DNA of 33,804 nt, from NCBI GenBank assembly GCA_017535945.1, contig JAFXTJ010000040.1, forward strand, positions 1 to 33,804, in the 5' to 3' direction. Shown in pieces: positions 7,955 through 15,418 of the stretch. The stretch comes from Lachnospiraceae bacterium (GTDB taxonomy: Bacteria > Bacillota > Clostridia > Lachnospirales > Lachnospiraceae). Each line of letters starts with the position of its first letter. Positions within the stretch are counted from its first letter, which is position 1. The notes beneath the pieces are model-generated. The model had not been told where the DNA came from. It saw only the letters and a list, made by a program, of their open reading frames with translations, and made no database searches. The position numbers and the translations under genes are program-made.

Positions 7955-9373
7955 ATGAAACCGTTTATGGACAAGGATTTTCTCTTAACAAACGACACCG
8001 CCGTCCGTCTCTACCATGACTATGCCGAGACGATGCCGATCCTCGATTATCACTGCCACATCTCTCCGCAGGAGATCGCCGAGGACCGTCATTTTGAGAC
8101 CATCACACAGGTATGGCTTGGCGGAGACCATTATAAATGGCGCCTCATGCGTGCCTTCGGCCTGGACGAAAAATACATGACCGGGGATGCGCCCGACAGG
8201 GAGAAATTCCTGGCATTTGCAAAGTGCCTCGGCAAGGCAGTCGGCAATCCGCTCTACCACTGGGCGCATCTCGAGCTCAGGAAGTATTTCGGATATGACG
8301 GTGTGCTGAATGAAAAGACCGCCGGCGAAGTCTATGATCTGTGCAACCGTGTCCTCGCGCAGCCGGATTCGAGCGTGCGGGGCCTCATCGAAAAGAGCGG
8401 TGTCACGCTGATCTGCACCACCGATGATCCGGTGGACACGCTCGAGTGGCATGAAAAGATCGCAGCGGATAAGAGTTTCACCACCAAAGTGGTCCCTGCC
8501 TGGCGTCCGGACAAAGCCAAGAACATAGCCGCTCCCGGTTTTAAGGAATACATTGCAAAACTCTCGGAAGTATCCGGGATCTCCATCGCAACCTTTGCGG
8601 ATCTGAAGCAGGCACTCGTGAACCGTCTGGACTATTTCGCCGCCAGAGGCTGCAGCGTCACGGATCATGCACTGGAATACGTGATGTACCGCCCCGCTGA
8701 CGACAATGAGATCGAGCGGATCTTTAAAAAGGCGATGGCCGGTGACACCGTGAGCCATGATGAGGATCTCGCCTACCAGACCGCCTTCATGCTCTTCGAA
8801 GGTGCGGAGATCTCCCGCAGAGGGTGGGTCATGCAGCTGCATTTCGGCTGTAAGCGAAATAACAACACCCCCATGTATGACCGCCTGGGGCCCGACACGG
8901 GTTATGATTCCATCGATGCCTACTACCCCATGGGCGAACTCGCCGATTTCCTGAATGCGCTTCACAGCAGGGGACAGCTTCCCAGGACCATCCTGTATAG
9001 TCTGAACCCCAACGACCTGGCGATCATCAATACGATCCTGAACTGCTTCAATGAGGGTCCTGCCGTGGCAAAGCTCCAGCAAGGAAGCGCCTGGTGGTTC
9101 AATGACACGAAATGCGGCATGGAGGACCAGCTCTCGGCCGTTGCCGAATCCGGCAATCTCTCGGGATTTGTCGGGATGCTGACGGATTCCAGGAGTTTCA
9201 CCTCCTACACGCGGCATGAATATTTCCGCAGGATCCTGTGCAATTTCCTCGGCACGCTTGTGGAGAACGGCGAATTCCCCGCTTCTGATCTCGAGACTCT
9301 CGGAGAGATCGTTAAGGATATCTCTTATAATAACGCCGTCCGTTATTTCAACTTCCCGTTGGAGACACACTGA
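7955..9373 (+). CDS. uxaC: Glucuronate isomerase
   Basis: The enzyme interconverts D-glucuronate and D-fructuronate, or D-galacturonate and D-tagaturonate, the first cytoplasmic step of uronate catabolism. At 472 aa it matches the family length of about 470. The N-terminal metal-binding motif DYHCHISPQEIAED places two His at residues 33 and 35. The ends GRMLTDSRSF-like (here GFVGMLTDSRSFTSYTRHEYFRR) and YNNAVRYFNF are diagnostic for UxaC. The ATG at 7955 has AAGGAGG eight nucleotides upstream, so I reject the in-frame extension to 7835. It is divergent from the lplA-like operon and opposite the TRAP operon, fitting pectin or uronate use. The downstream kinase/aldolase and uxuA/uxaB genes are not in this window. 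Confidence 0.95.
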   Translation: MKPFMDKDFLLTNDTAVRLYHDYAETMPILDYHCHISPQEIAEDRHFETITQVWLGGDHYKWRLMRAFGLDEKYMTGDAPDREKFLAFAKCLGKAVGNPLYHWAHLELRKYFGYDGVLNEKTAGEVYDLCNRVLAQPDSSVRGLIEKSGVTLICTTDDPVDTLEWHEKIAADKSFTTKVVPAWRPDKAKNIAAPGFKEYIAKLSEVSGISIATFADLKQALVNRLDYFAARGCSVTDHALEYVMYRPADDNEIERIFKKAMAGDTVSHDEDLAYQTAFMLFEGAEISRRGWVMQLHFGCKRNNNTPMYDRLGPDTGYDSIDAYYPMGELADFLNALHSRGQLPRTILYSLNPNDLAIINTILNCFNEGPAVAKLQQGSAWWFNDTKCGMEDQLSAVAESGNLSGFVGMLTDSRSFTSYTRHEYFRRILCNFLGTLVENGEFPASDLETLGEIVKDISYNNAVRYFNFPLETH

Positions 9374-9389
9374 CAGAAAGGAGCCCGGT

Positions 9390-10235
9390 ATGAACCGCAA
9401 CTCTAAAATCGTAGGTATTCTGTGTGCCGATTCTTCCGACATGTATCTGGCCAAGGCGATCTATTATCTGGAAAGACGCCTGAGCGAAGCCGGTTACCTG
9501 TCCATGCTGTGCACGACCGGATACACGATGCAGCGGAAACAGGATGCGCTCCGCCTGCTCATATCCAGAGAAGTGGACGGGATCATACTGGTCGGCTCCC
9601 ATTTCATCGGACAGGAGGAATCGGACAACGACTACATCCGCGAAGCAGCCGGGAAAGTGCCTGTCATCATCCTGAACGGCCAGCTCGATCATCCCAATGT
9701 GTACAGCACCGGCTGCGATGATCACCAGGCGAGCATGGATGCCACGCTCGCACTCATCGACAGCGGTGCAAAGAGTCTGCTCTACTTCTATGATACCCAG
9801 TCCTACAGCGGCAACAAGAAGCAATCCGGTTTTCTGGATGCCTGTGCGGAGCGCGGGATCGAAGACAATTTCCACCTGCTCTACGTGGGCGACCGGGAAG
9901 ATATCGACGGCGTGGCCACCCGGCTGGAACGGCTGCACGAATCCGGTATGCACTTCTCGGCCATCATGTGCTCCGAAGATTATCTGGCCGTTGGAGCCGT
10001 CAGATTTGCGCAGAAAGCCGGGATCCGGGTTCCGGATGAACTGCAGATCATCGGCTACAACAATTCCCTGCTCACAAAATGCTGCACGCCGGAACTCACC
10101 TCCGTCAACAATCATCTGGAGGAAATCAGCGAGCATGCCGTGAAAACACTTCTGGATGTCCTGGGCGGCGGCACGTTTCCCGAAAATGAATTCTTCAACG
10201 GAGAACCGGTCAAAAGAGGGAGCACCCGTTTCTGA
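9390..10235 (+). CDS. LacI-family ligand-binding protein lacking the DNA-binding domain
   Basis: The 281 residues correspond to the periplasmic-binding-protein-like sensor domain of LacI/GalR regulators. KIVGILCADSSDMYLAKAIYYLE is the usual first strand after the hinge. VDGIILVG, SGNKKQSGFLDAC, AIMCSEDYLAVGAVR, PDELQIIGYNNS and the C-terminal VKRGSTRF follow in the standard order. The ~55-residue helix-turn-helix and hinge helix at the N-terminus are absent, and the upstream DNA codes for the end of uxaC, so they cannot be recovered by another start. An AGGAG site lies 6 nt before the ATG. It follows uxaC by 16 bp. It may sense a sugar without binding DNA, act through a partner, or be a decaying regulator. 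The sensor domain itself looks intact. Confidence 0.8.
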   Translation: MNRNSKIVGILCADSSDMYLAKAIYYLERRLSEAGYLSMLCTTGYTMQRKQDALRLLISREVDGIILVGSHFIGQEESDNDYIREAAGKVPVIILNGQLDHPNVYSTGCDDHQASMDATLALIDSGAKSLLYFYDTQSYSGNKKQSGFLDACAERGIEDNFHLLYVGDREDIDGVATRLERLHESGMHFSAIMCSEDYLAVGAVRFAQKAGIRVPDELQIIGYNNSLLTKCCTPELTSVNNHLEEISEHAVKTLLDVLGGGTFPENEFFNGEPVKRGSTRF

Positions 10236-10266
10236 TGCCCTCTCACGGATCATTCACGGCTCAGTA

Positions 10267-10302
10267 AAAAACCTCCGGCAGAGATTTCTGCCGGAGGTTT
10301 TT
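10267..10302. terminator. Bidirectional terminator between uxaC-lacI and dctP
   Basis: A perfect 16-bp inverted repeat (10267-10282 and 10287-10302) with a GATT loop. It has five A's before and five T's after a GC-rich core, so it works on both strands. It ends the plus-strand uxaC unit and the minus-strand TRAP operon that converge here. Confidence 0.92.
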
Positions 10303-10325
10303 GCTCCCTTTGATTTTCGGTCGGA

Positions 10326-11462
10326 TCACTTCGTAAATGCGTCGATGAAGTTCTGCGCATCGGCATCGCTCATGCCGGAAGCAACCAGCTGGCCCTTATA
10401 CCAGTCCGCCGCACCTGATGCGGCATTCCGGAAGGAATCGCTGTCCACCTCGGACAGCTCCGTCACCTGCATGGCACCGTTGCTCTTCCACTCGGCGACC
10501 AGCTCATCCACCTGTTTCCTGTTAAGCTCTTTCTGATAAGCCACCGCCTTGGCCGCGTTGGCATCGATCACCGCCTTCTGGGAATCGGTGAACTGATCGT
10601 AGGCCGCCTGATTGATGCAGAAGAAGAGGCAGTCATAATAAGCATTCCACAGAGAGATGTAATCCTGCACATCCTGTACGGAAGCGGAGGCAATGGCCGT
10701 CTCGGGATTCTCCTCGCCGTCCACGGTGCCCTGCTGCAGTGCCGTATAGGTCTCCGCCCAGTTCATGACGGAGGCATCGCAGCCCCACTCCTTATACACT
10801 TCGGCACACAGATCGTTGGAGCAGATCCTCATCTTGATATTCGCGAGATCGTCGACCTTGGTGATGGGCTGCTTGGAATTCGTGATCTGACGGAATCCGT
10901 TCTCCGCGATGCCTTCACACTTGAGTCCCTTTTCCGCGAGGACCTGCTTCAGTTTCTCGCCTGCTTCTCCGCCGAGGATCCGGTCCACATCGCTGTAATC
11001 CTTATAGATATAGGGGAGGGATACCGCATTAAAGCGGGGATCGAAATTCGCATAGATCAGGTTGGAATGGAGCGATACCTGGATCGGAGATCCATCCATG
11101 AGTGCCTGAATGCCGGCCTTCTGATCGCCATTGGTGAGCTGCTCGCCGGGATACACTTCGACCTTCACCGCACCGCCCGTGGATTCCTGCATCAGCGCAT
11201 TGAAATAATAACCGGCCTGCGCCCAGGTGGATGTCTCCCCCGTGGAGCAGTCGAAGTTCCATGTCGTAGCGGGCCAGGCATCGCTGCCCTCATACTTCGC
11301 CGCCTCCGTGGCAGCCACGTACTTGTCCGAGCTCTGGTAATCCTTGTAGCTCAGAGCCGGTGCGCTCCCGGATGCGGCGGGAGCCGCCGGAGCCGCGCCG
11401 CCGCAGGCAGTCAGGGACAGCGCCATCACAGCAGCGAGAACCATTGACAGTTTCTTCTTCAT
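10326..11462 (-). CDS. dctP: TRAP transporter substrate-binding lipoprotein
   Basis: The 378-residue protein has a lipoprotein signal ending LSLTAC (Cys20) and a short Ala/Pro linker. A DctP fold follows: the RQITNSKQPITKVDDLANIKMRI stretch (family pattern 'R...RPI....DL.G.K.R'), NWAETYTALQQGTVDGEENP and a QVDELVAEW tail helix. DctP proteins bind organic acids, including uronates, through a conserved Arg in the 'KMRI' region, which is present here. It is the last gene of dctQ-dctM-dctP. AAGGAGG precedes the ATG. Its position opposite uxaC suggests glucuronate or galacturonate as ligand, which is inference. Confidence 0.92.
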   Translation of the reverse strand: MKKKLSMVLAAVMALSLTACGGAAPAAPAASGSAPALSYKDYQSSDKYVAATEAAKYEGSDAWPATTWNFDCSTGETSTWAQAGYYFNALMQESTGGAVKVEVYPGEQLTNGDQKAGIQALMDGSPIQVSLHSNLIYANFDPRFNAVSLPYIYKDYSDVDRILGGEAGEKLKQVLAEKGLKCEGIAENGFRQITNSKQPITKVDDLANIKMRICSNDLCAEVYKEWGCDASVMNWAETYTALQQGTVDGEENPETAIASASVQDVQDYISLWNAYYDCLFFCINQAAYDQFTDSQKAVIDANAAKAVAYQKELNRKQVDELVAEWKSNGAMQVTELSEVDSDSFRNAASGAADWYKGQLVASGMSDADAQNFIDAFTK

Positions 11463-11492
11463 AATTCTTTCCTCCTTTAATTCAGATAATAC

Positions 11493-12824
11493 TCAATGCC
11501 CGATCAGAAACAGAGAGATCTTGGGCACATAAGTGATGAGCAGCAGCACCGCAAGGCAGGCGATGATCATCGGAACAACGGCACGGGAGATCATGGGGAG
11601 CGTCACCTTGTGATACTCCTCTCCCGCCGCTTTCTCGTTCTTCACCTTTAACCCCATGGCGACAAAGAGGTTCACCCCGACAGGCGGCGTCACCTGTCCG
11701 ATCGCGAGGTTCACGGTCGCGACGATACCGAATGCCACGAGATCATATCCGAGCGCCTGCGCGACCGGATACATGATCGGGATAAAGATGTACATCGCGG
11801 AATTGGCATCGATGAAGCAGCCGGCGATGAGGAAGATCACGTTCACGATGAGCAGAAACACAATCTGATTGCCGGACACGCTGCGCAGGAGATTCGTCGC
11901 TGCGGACGAGATCCCGAAGAGCATGCAGCAATAGGAAAACAGCGATGCGCTCGCAACGATCAGCATGATCCCGCCACTCGTCTTGGCGGAATCAATGAGG
12001 ATATCGAACAGATCGCGGATCTTCACCTCCCTGTAGATGAAGACACCGACGATCAGACCGTAGACCACGGATACCGCCGCGGCTTCCGTCGGGGTGAAGA
12101 TGCCGCCGTAGATACCGCCCAGGATGATCACGGGCATCAGCAGTCCCCAGAAAGCTTCACGGAAACTCGCAAAGCGTGTCTTCCAGTCTCTTCTCTCATG
12201 TGCCGCCGTGACACCCTTCTTTCTCGCCTCCACCATGACCACGATGGCAAGGGCAAGGCCCATGAGGATCCCGGGAACGATGCCCGCCATGAACATCTCG
12301 CCCACATTGGTACCGACGATCGAGGAATAGACAACGAAAGCGATGGAAGGCGGGATGACGATGGCGATCGAACTGGATGTCGCCATGAGCGCCTCGGAAA
12401 ACGCCGGTGTGAACCCGGAAGCGATCATCGCCGGGATCAGGACGGCACCGAGTGCCGCCACGGTCGCGGGACCGGAGCCCGAGATCGCGCCGAAAAAGCA
12501 TGCCACGATGACGCAGACGATGGCCATGCCGCCGCGTCTGTGTCCGACACAGTCATCGATGAACTTCACCAGTCTCGTCGAGATGCCCGCCTTGGCCATG
12601 ATATTGCCGGACAGGACAAAGAACGGGATCGCGAGCAGCAGGAATTTGGCGATGCCGGTATAGGTATTTGTCGCGATGATGGAGAGCGACAGCGCCGCAT
12701 ACTGCGGCACAAAATTGATCGCATAGAACAGCGCGAGCACCGCGCTCATACCCAGACAGATCGCGATGGGCACGCCGCATAAAAGCAGCGCAAAGAAAGA
12801 GATAAAGAGGATCGCTGTGATCAT
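11493..12824 (-). CDS. dctM: TRAP transporter large permease
   Basis: The 443-residue, very hydrophobic protein has around 12 helices typical of DctM, the Na+-driven transport subunit. Seen motifs are FFVLSGNIMAKAGIS, GSGPATVAALGAVLIPAMIASGF, IVIPPSIAFVVYSSI, TPTEAAAVSVVYGL and the C-terminal TPPVGVNLFVA, all hallmarks. It overlaps the end of dctQ by an ATGA junction and lies 30 bp before dctP. The start has GGAGG eight nucleotides upstream. Confidence 0.95.
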   Translation of the reverse strand: MITAILFISFFALLLCGVPIAICLGMSAVLALFYAINFVPQYAALSLSIIATNTYTGIAKFLLLAIPFFVLSGNIMAKAGISTRLVKFIDDCVGHRRGGMAIVCVIVACFFGAISGSGPATVAALGAVLIPAMIASGFTPAFSEALMATSSSIAIVIPPSIAFVVYSSIVGTNVGEMFMAGIVPGILMGLALAIVVMVEARKKGVTAAHERRDWKTRFASFREAFWGLLMPVIILGGIYGGIFTPTEAAAVSVVYGLIVGVFIYREVKIRDLFDILIDSAKTSGGIMLIVASASLFSYCCMLFGISSAATNLLRSVSGNQIVFLLIVNVIFLIAGCFIDANSAMYIFIPIMYPVAQALGYDLVAFGIVATVNLAIGQVTPPVGVNLFVAMGLKVKNEKAAGEEYHKVTLPMISRAVVPMIIACLAVLLLITYVPKISLFLIGH

Positions 12825-13306
12825 TTCGCTTCCTCCTTTGTTTCCAGACAGTAGATGATGCAGTTCTCAACAAAATGGAGCGCCATCGAGATACCGCCGA
12901 TCAGGACAAAACTCCAGAAAACCGTTGTCGGGATATGCAGGATCGGTGACTGCGTATGATCCACACGCATACGGTCAAGCCCCTGCACCGCAAGGATCAG
13001 GGAATAGGCGACACAGAAAACGGTCTCGATGACCTTGAAGATCTTCTTCGTGCGCAGGGAGGCAAACTCCGTGACCAGAGAGAGATTGACCAGTTCGGCT
13101 TTCTGTGCGGCGACGCCGGCAGCCAGCAGGGACAGGAGAACAAACAGTGCCACGACGATCTCCTCGGTGAAGCCCCAGGAATGCTGGAACACCTTGCGCG
13201 CGACCACATTGCCGAAGGTCAGGGCAAGCACGAAACACAGCGCCAGCGCCAGTACGATCTTCTCTATGACCGTCACCACATGCATGATCTTCTTGTATAC
13301 CGCCAC
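12821..13306 (-). CDS. dctQ: TRAP transporter small permease
   Basis: The 161-residue membrane protein has four predicted helices and the DctQ-type 'FGNVVARKVFQHSWGFTEEIVVALFVLLSLLAAGVA' pattern. It associates with DctM to form the membrane part of the symporter. The start is GTG at 13306, supported by an AGGAG site four nucleotides upstream; there is no better ATG. It is the first gene of the TRAP operon, about 50 nt behind a near-consensus promoter. Confidence 0.88.
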   Translation of the reverse strand: MAVYKKIMHVVTVIEKIVLALALCFVLALTFGNVVARKVFQHSWGFTEEIVVALFVLLSLLAAGVAAQKAELVNLSLVTEFASLRTKKIFKVIETVFCVAYSLILAVQGLDRMRVDHTQSPILHIPTTVFWSFVLIGGISMALHFVENCIIYCLETKEEAK

Positions 13307-13361
13307 TTCTCTCCTCCCGTACTTTTATCCGCTAAAGTATCAGAGCGCAAAATCGCTCATT

Positions 13362-13390
13362 ATTATAGGAGCAGTTTTACCATTCGTCAA
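13362..13390 (-). promoter_or_regulatory. Promoter of the dctQMP operon
   Basis: TTGACG (13385-13390) and TATAAT (13362-13367) are separated by exactly 17 bp on the minus strand. A short inverted repeat, GAGCG-6 nt-CGCTC at 13343-13358, sits where transcription should start and could be an operator; that part is speculative. Confidence 0.8.
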
Positions 13391-13439
13391 GTGACGGATT
13401 TACACGGATACTTGATAAATTATAAGGCATGAGATCCGT

Positions 13440-14054
13440 TTATCTTCCTGTCATGAGGATCTTGATGGCGCACCAGACCAGCAACAGCGCCATACAGAGA
13501 TTGACCGGCCTGCAGAAACGGTTATAGAGCGGTTTTAACAGACTGCCGGCCAGCGCCCAGATCAGATTGCCCGTACCGCAGCAGGCGGTCATGGACACGG
13601 CAAACAGAGGGATCAGGACGATGCGCGGCCAGGTAACTCCATCCGTCAGGAAGTATCCCGGGAATGCGGCGAGGCCAAGCATCATCACCTTGATATTCAG
13701 GAACTGGAGCAGGAAACCGTCCCGAAAGACAGGAGTGCCGGCGTCCCGGTCGTCGTTCTCCTCTCCCACCGGTTTTCGGATCAGCGTCTTCCAGGCCAGA
13801 TAGAGGATGTAGGCGGCTCCGATGTACTTGACAATGGGTGTGATCCGGGGAATGAATCGGTCAAGCGTGCTCAGGAAGATACCTGCAATGGCCATCACCG
13901 TGATAAGTCCGCTCCAGATGCCCGCGATGAGGGGGATGCATTTCCTGAACCCGGCTCGCCCCGCCACTGAAAGCAACAGGACATTATTAGGCCCCGGCAG
14001 CACGGTGGCCGCCAGGGCGTAAGTGATAAAGGATAAGTAAAGGGAAAGAGGCAT
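13440..14054 (-). CDS. LysE-family amino acid exporter
   Basis: The 204-residue membrane protein has six likely helices and the family N-terminus 'YALAATVLPGPNNVLLLSVAGRAGFRKCIPLIAGIWSGL', where PGPNN is the conserved LysE/RhtB motif. A cytoplasmic loop rich in charged residues follows helix 3. These proteins export amino acids or small metabolites; the substrate cannot be read from sequence. The ATG directly abuts the MscL stop codon (TAA-ATG), so both are probably one transcript, a sensible pair for osmotic or metabolite release. Confidence 0.9.
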   Translation of the reverse strand: MPLSLYLSFITYALAATVLPGPNNVLLLSVAGRAGFRKCIPLIAGIWSGLITVMAIAGIFLSTLDRFIPRITPIVKYIGAAYILYLAWKTLIRKPVGEENDDRDAGTPVFRDGFLLQFLNIKVMMLGLAAFPGYFLTDGVTWPRIVLIPLFAVSMTACCGTGNLIWALAGSLLKPLYNRFCRPVNLCMALLLVWCAIKILMTGR

Positions 14055-14534
14055 TTATCCCAGTTCGCTCGTGCAATGCGGGCAGCGGGTCGCCTTGATG
14101 TTGATCTCCGACTGGCAGTGAGGGCAGATCTTGGTCGTGGGCGCCGCCTCTTCCTTCTTCTTTGCTTTCTCGGCCATCTTGTTGAGTGCCTTTACGATGC
14201 AGAAGATCACAATGGCCATGAGCAGGAAGTTGATGATGGCCGTGATGAAGAGTCCGTAATTGAGGGTCGCAGCGCCGGCCTCCTGCGCCTCGGCGAGTGT
14301 GCTGTAGCTGCCGCCGTCGAGTGCGACGAACCAGTTGCTGAAATCGATACCGCCGGTGATCAGGGTGATGACCGGCATGATGATATCATTTACCAGAGAA
14401 TTGATGATGGACTGGAATGCTCCGCCGATGATGACACCGACTGCCAGATCCAGGACATTGCCGCGCATGACAAATTCGCGGAGCTCGCCGATGAAGCCTT
14501 TGGATTTTTCTGTGACTGCTTTTACGTCTGCCAT
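14055..14534 (-). CDS. mscL: Large-conductance mechanosensitive channel with C-terminal zinc ribbon
   Basis: The 159-residue protein contains the MscL core: the amphipathic N-terminus and TM1 '[34 protein letters not shown]', a periplasmic loop, TM2 '[25 protein letters not shown]' and a basic helical bundle segment. It opens under membrane tension to release solutes. After residue ~135 comes [18 protein letters not shown], a four-Cys zinc ribbon not found in the canonical ~136-residue protein. The ATG at 14534 has GGAGG six nucleotides upstream, so a longer frame to 14627 is rejected. It is followed immediately by the LysE gene. Confidence 0.95.
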   Translation of the reverse strand: MADVKAVTEKSKGFIGELREFVMRGNVLDLAVGVIIGGAFQSIINSLVNDIIMPVITLITGGIDFSNWFVALDGGSYSTLAEAQEAGAATLNYGLFITAIINFLLMAIVIFCIVKALNKMAEKAKKKEEAAPTTKICPHCQSEINIKATRCPHCTSELG

Positions 14535-14568
14535 GATCGTCCTCCCCGGGGTGAATAAAATCGTTAAA

Positions 14569-14688
14569 TACTCGCCACGCTCGCCGCTCGTGACCGCTTC
14601 GCGCTCATGTGCCCTGCGGCATCTCATGATCGCTTCGCGGTTTTGTATTTACTCGCCACGCTTGCCGCTCGTGACCGCTTCGCGCTCA
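14569..14688. repeat. 39-bp direct repeat in the mscL upstream region
   Basis: Two copies, 14569-14607 and 14650-14688, differ at one base and are 81 bp apart. The spacer holds a further partial echo of the 'gcttcgcg' core at 14631-14638. The unit is itself built of short CGAGCG/GCGAAGCG-like words. It lies between the tRNA terminator and mscL with no credible reading frame. Its role is unknown; it could be a remnant of small interspersed repeats seen in clostridial genomes. Confidence 0.75.
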
Positions 14689-14725
14689 CTCGCTGTGCGG
14701 CTGTCGCCGCACTTGATTATTCTGA

Positions 14726-14764
14726 AAAATGCGCTTACGGAAGCAAGCTTCCGTCGCGCATTTT
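14726..14764 (-). terminator. Terminator downstream of tRNA-Gly
   Basis: A two-part hairpin: outer arms 14726-14734 and 14756-14764 (AAAATGCGC / GCGCATTTT) and an inner 7-bp stem 14737-14743 with 14748-14754. On the minus strand it is followed by a T-run, giving a good intrinsic terminator 30 nt past the tRNA. Confidence 0.85.
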
Positions 14765-14793
14765 CGAATGATCATAGCGTGGCTCGTAGCGAG

Positions 14794-14864
14794 AGCAGGA
14801 TACGGGAGTCGGACCCGCCTCTTCAGCTTGGGAAGCTGACATACTACCGATGTACTAATCCTGC
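14794..14864 (-). tRNA. tRNA-Gly (anticodon CCC)
   Basis: Folded by hand on the minus strand. The 7-bp acceptor stem GCAGGAT/ATCCTGC is perfect. The D arm is GTAC/GTAT with an ATCGGTA loop. The anticodon stem is TCAGC/GCTGA with loop TTCCCAA, hence anticodon CCC. The variable region is short, and the T arm GCGGG/CCCGT has loop TCCGACT. The discriminator is U73, the usual base for bacterial tRNA-Gly. CCA is not encoded. It has its own consensus promoter and terminator and is a single-gene unit. Confidence 0.93.
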
Positions 14865-14898
14865 GGATCGATGCGGGAAAATCGCATCAACAAAGGAA

Positions 14899-14927
14899 AT
14901 TATACGGATGTTCGGGAGTGTTGTCAA
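14899..14927 (-). promoter_or_regulatory. Promoter of tRNA-Gly
   Basis: A perfect TTGACA -35 (14922-14927) and a perfect TATAAT -10 (14899-14904) with 17-bp spacing, about 35 nt before the mature tRNA 5' end. This is the strongest promoter in the window. Confidence 0.93.
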
Positions 14928-15060
14928 TACCCCGTTAAGGGTGGCCGATGCCGTATGACAACGGACTGCCGGATCAGAGACCGTGACCGCTTCCGTCGAT
15001 TTTTTCCTCCTGCACTGGTGCATGGCCTGACTGGCAGGACCATTCGGCATTCGGGAGATG

Positions 15061-15295
15061 ATGATCTGTACCAGGACAGATCATGAGTTCTATACGGTCC
15101 GCCTGCCGGCTTTCGCCCTTTCCGGCGGACCTCCCCTCTCGCGACGTATCGGGTTTTTATGAGCTGACTGGCGGTCAAAATTGCGGGACTTTCGCGCTGG
15201 CGGATCGCGTATGCCGGATCGGATGACGTACCCCTGCCGGGTTTCTCCGGTTGATTCATCCTCACATAGTGATCATTTCGCCTTTGCGAATTTGC
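15061..15295 (-). ncRNA. Candidate structured RNA, class not identified
   Basis: The 553-bp stretch between tRNA-Gly and the 204-aa protein gene has no credible protein frame but is packed with hairpins. In minus-strand order they are 15277-15290 (5-bp stem, AAAG loop), 15262-15272 (4 bp), 15221-15261 (GGATGA/TCATCC enclosing a CCGG/CCGG hairpin), 15096-15131 (GGTCCGCC/GGCGGACC enclosing GGC-GAAA-GCC) and 15061-15084 (9-bp stem, 6-nt loop). The GAAA tetraloop and A-rich loops favour the minus strand. A TATAAA lies at 15298-15303 but without a good -35. The size would suit an abundant clostridial RNA such as the raiA motif, but I could not verify that consensus from memory. The boundaries are estimates. 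Confidence 0.45.
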
Positions 15296-15367
15296 GCTTT
15301 ATAGTTGCAGCCTACTGTGCATACCGTACTTCGATGCACCGAAGCGACAGACCGCAGGTCATGATCT

Positions 15368-15393
15368 CCGATCCGGCAGCCCGTGCCGGACCG
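15368..15393 (-). other. Hairpin after the 204-aa gene
   Basis: A strong stem, TCCGGCA/TGCCGGA with CCG/CGG extension beyond a one-base interruption and a 5-nt loop, lies about 25 nt after the stop of the 204-aa gene on the minus strand. No T-run follows, so it may be an mRNA 3'-end structure or part of the RNA-rich region rather than an intrinsic terminator. Confidence 0.5.
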
Positions 15394-15418
15394 GACTTTA
15401 TGAAGTTTTGTGGATCAG

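Noticed and set aside
7985..9454. 489-codon minus-strand frame opposite uxaC
   Set aside because: uxaC is unmistakable on the plus strand, with promoter and ribosome site.
14924..15265. 113-codon minus-strand frame in the hairpin-rich gap
   Set aside because: No ribosome site, Arg/Ser/Pro-rich, and it overlaps the tRNA promoter; the hairpins fit RNA better.
15180..15303. Cyclic di-GMP or cyclic di-AMP riboswitch in the structured region
   Set aside because: Core motifs I remember for GEMM and ydaO elements are not present in order, and no regulated gene follows directly.
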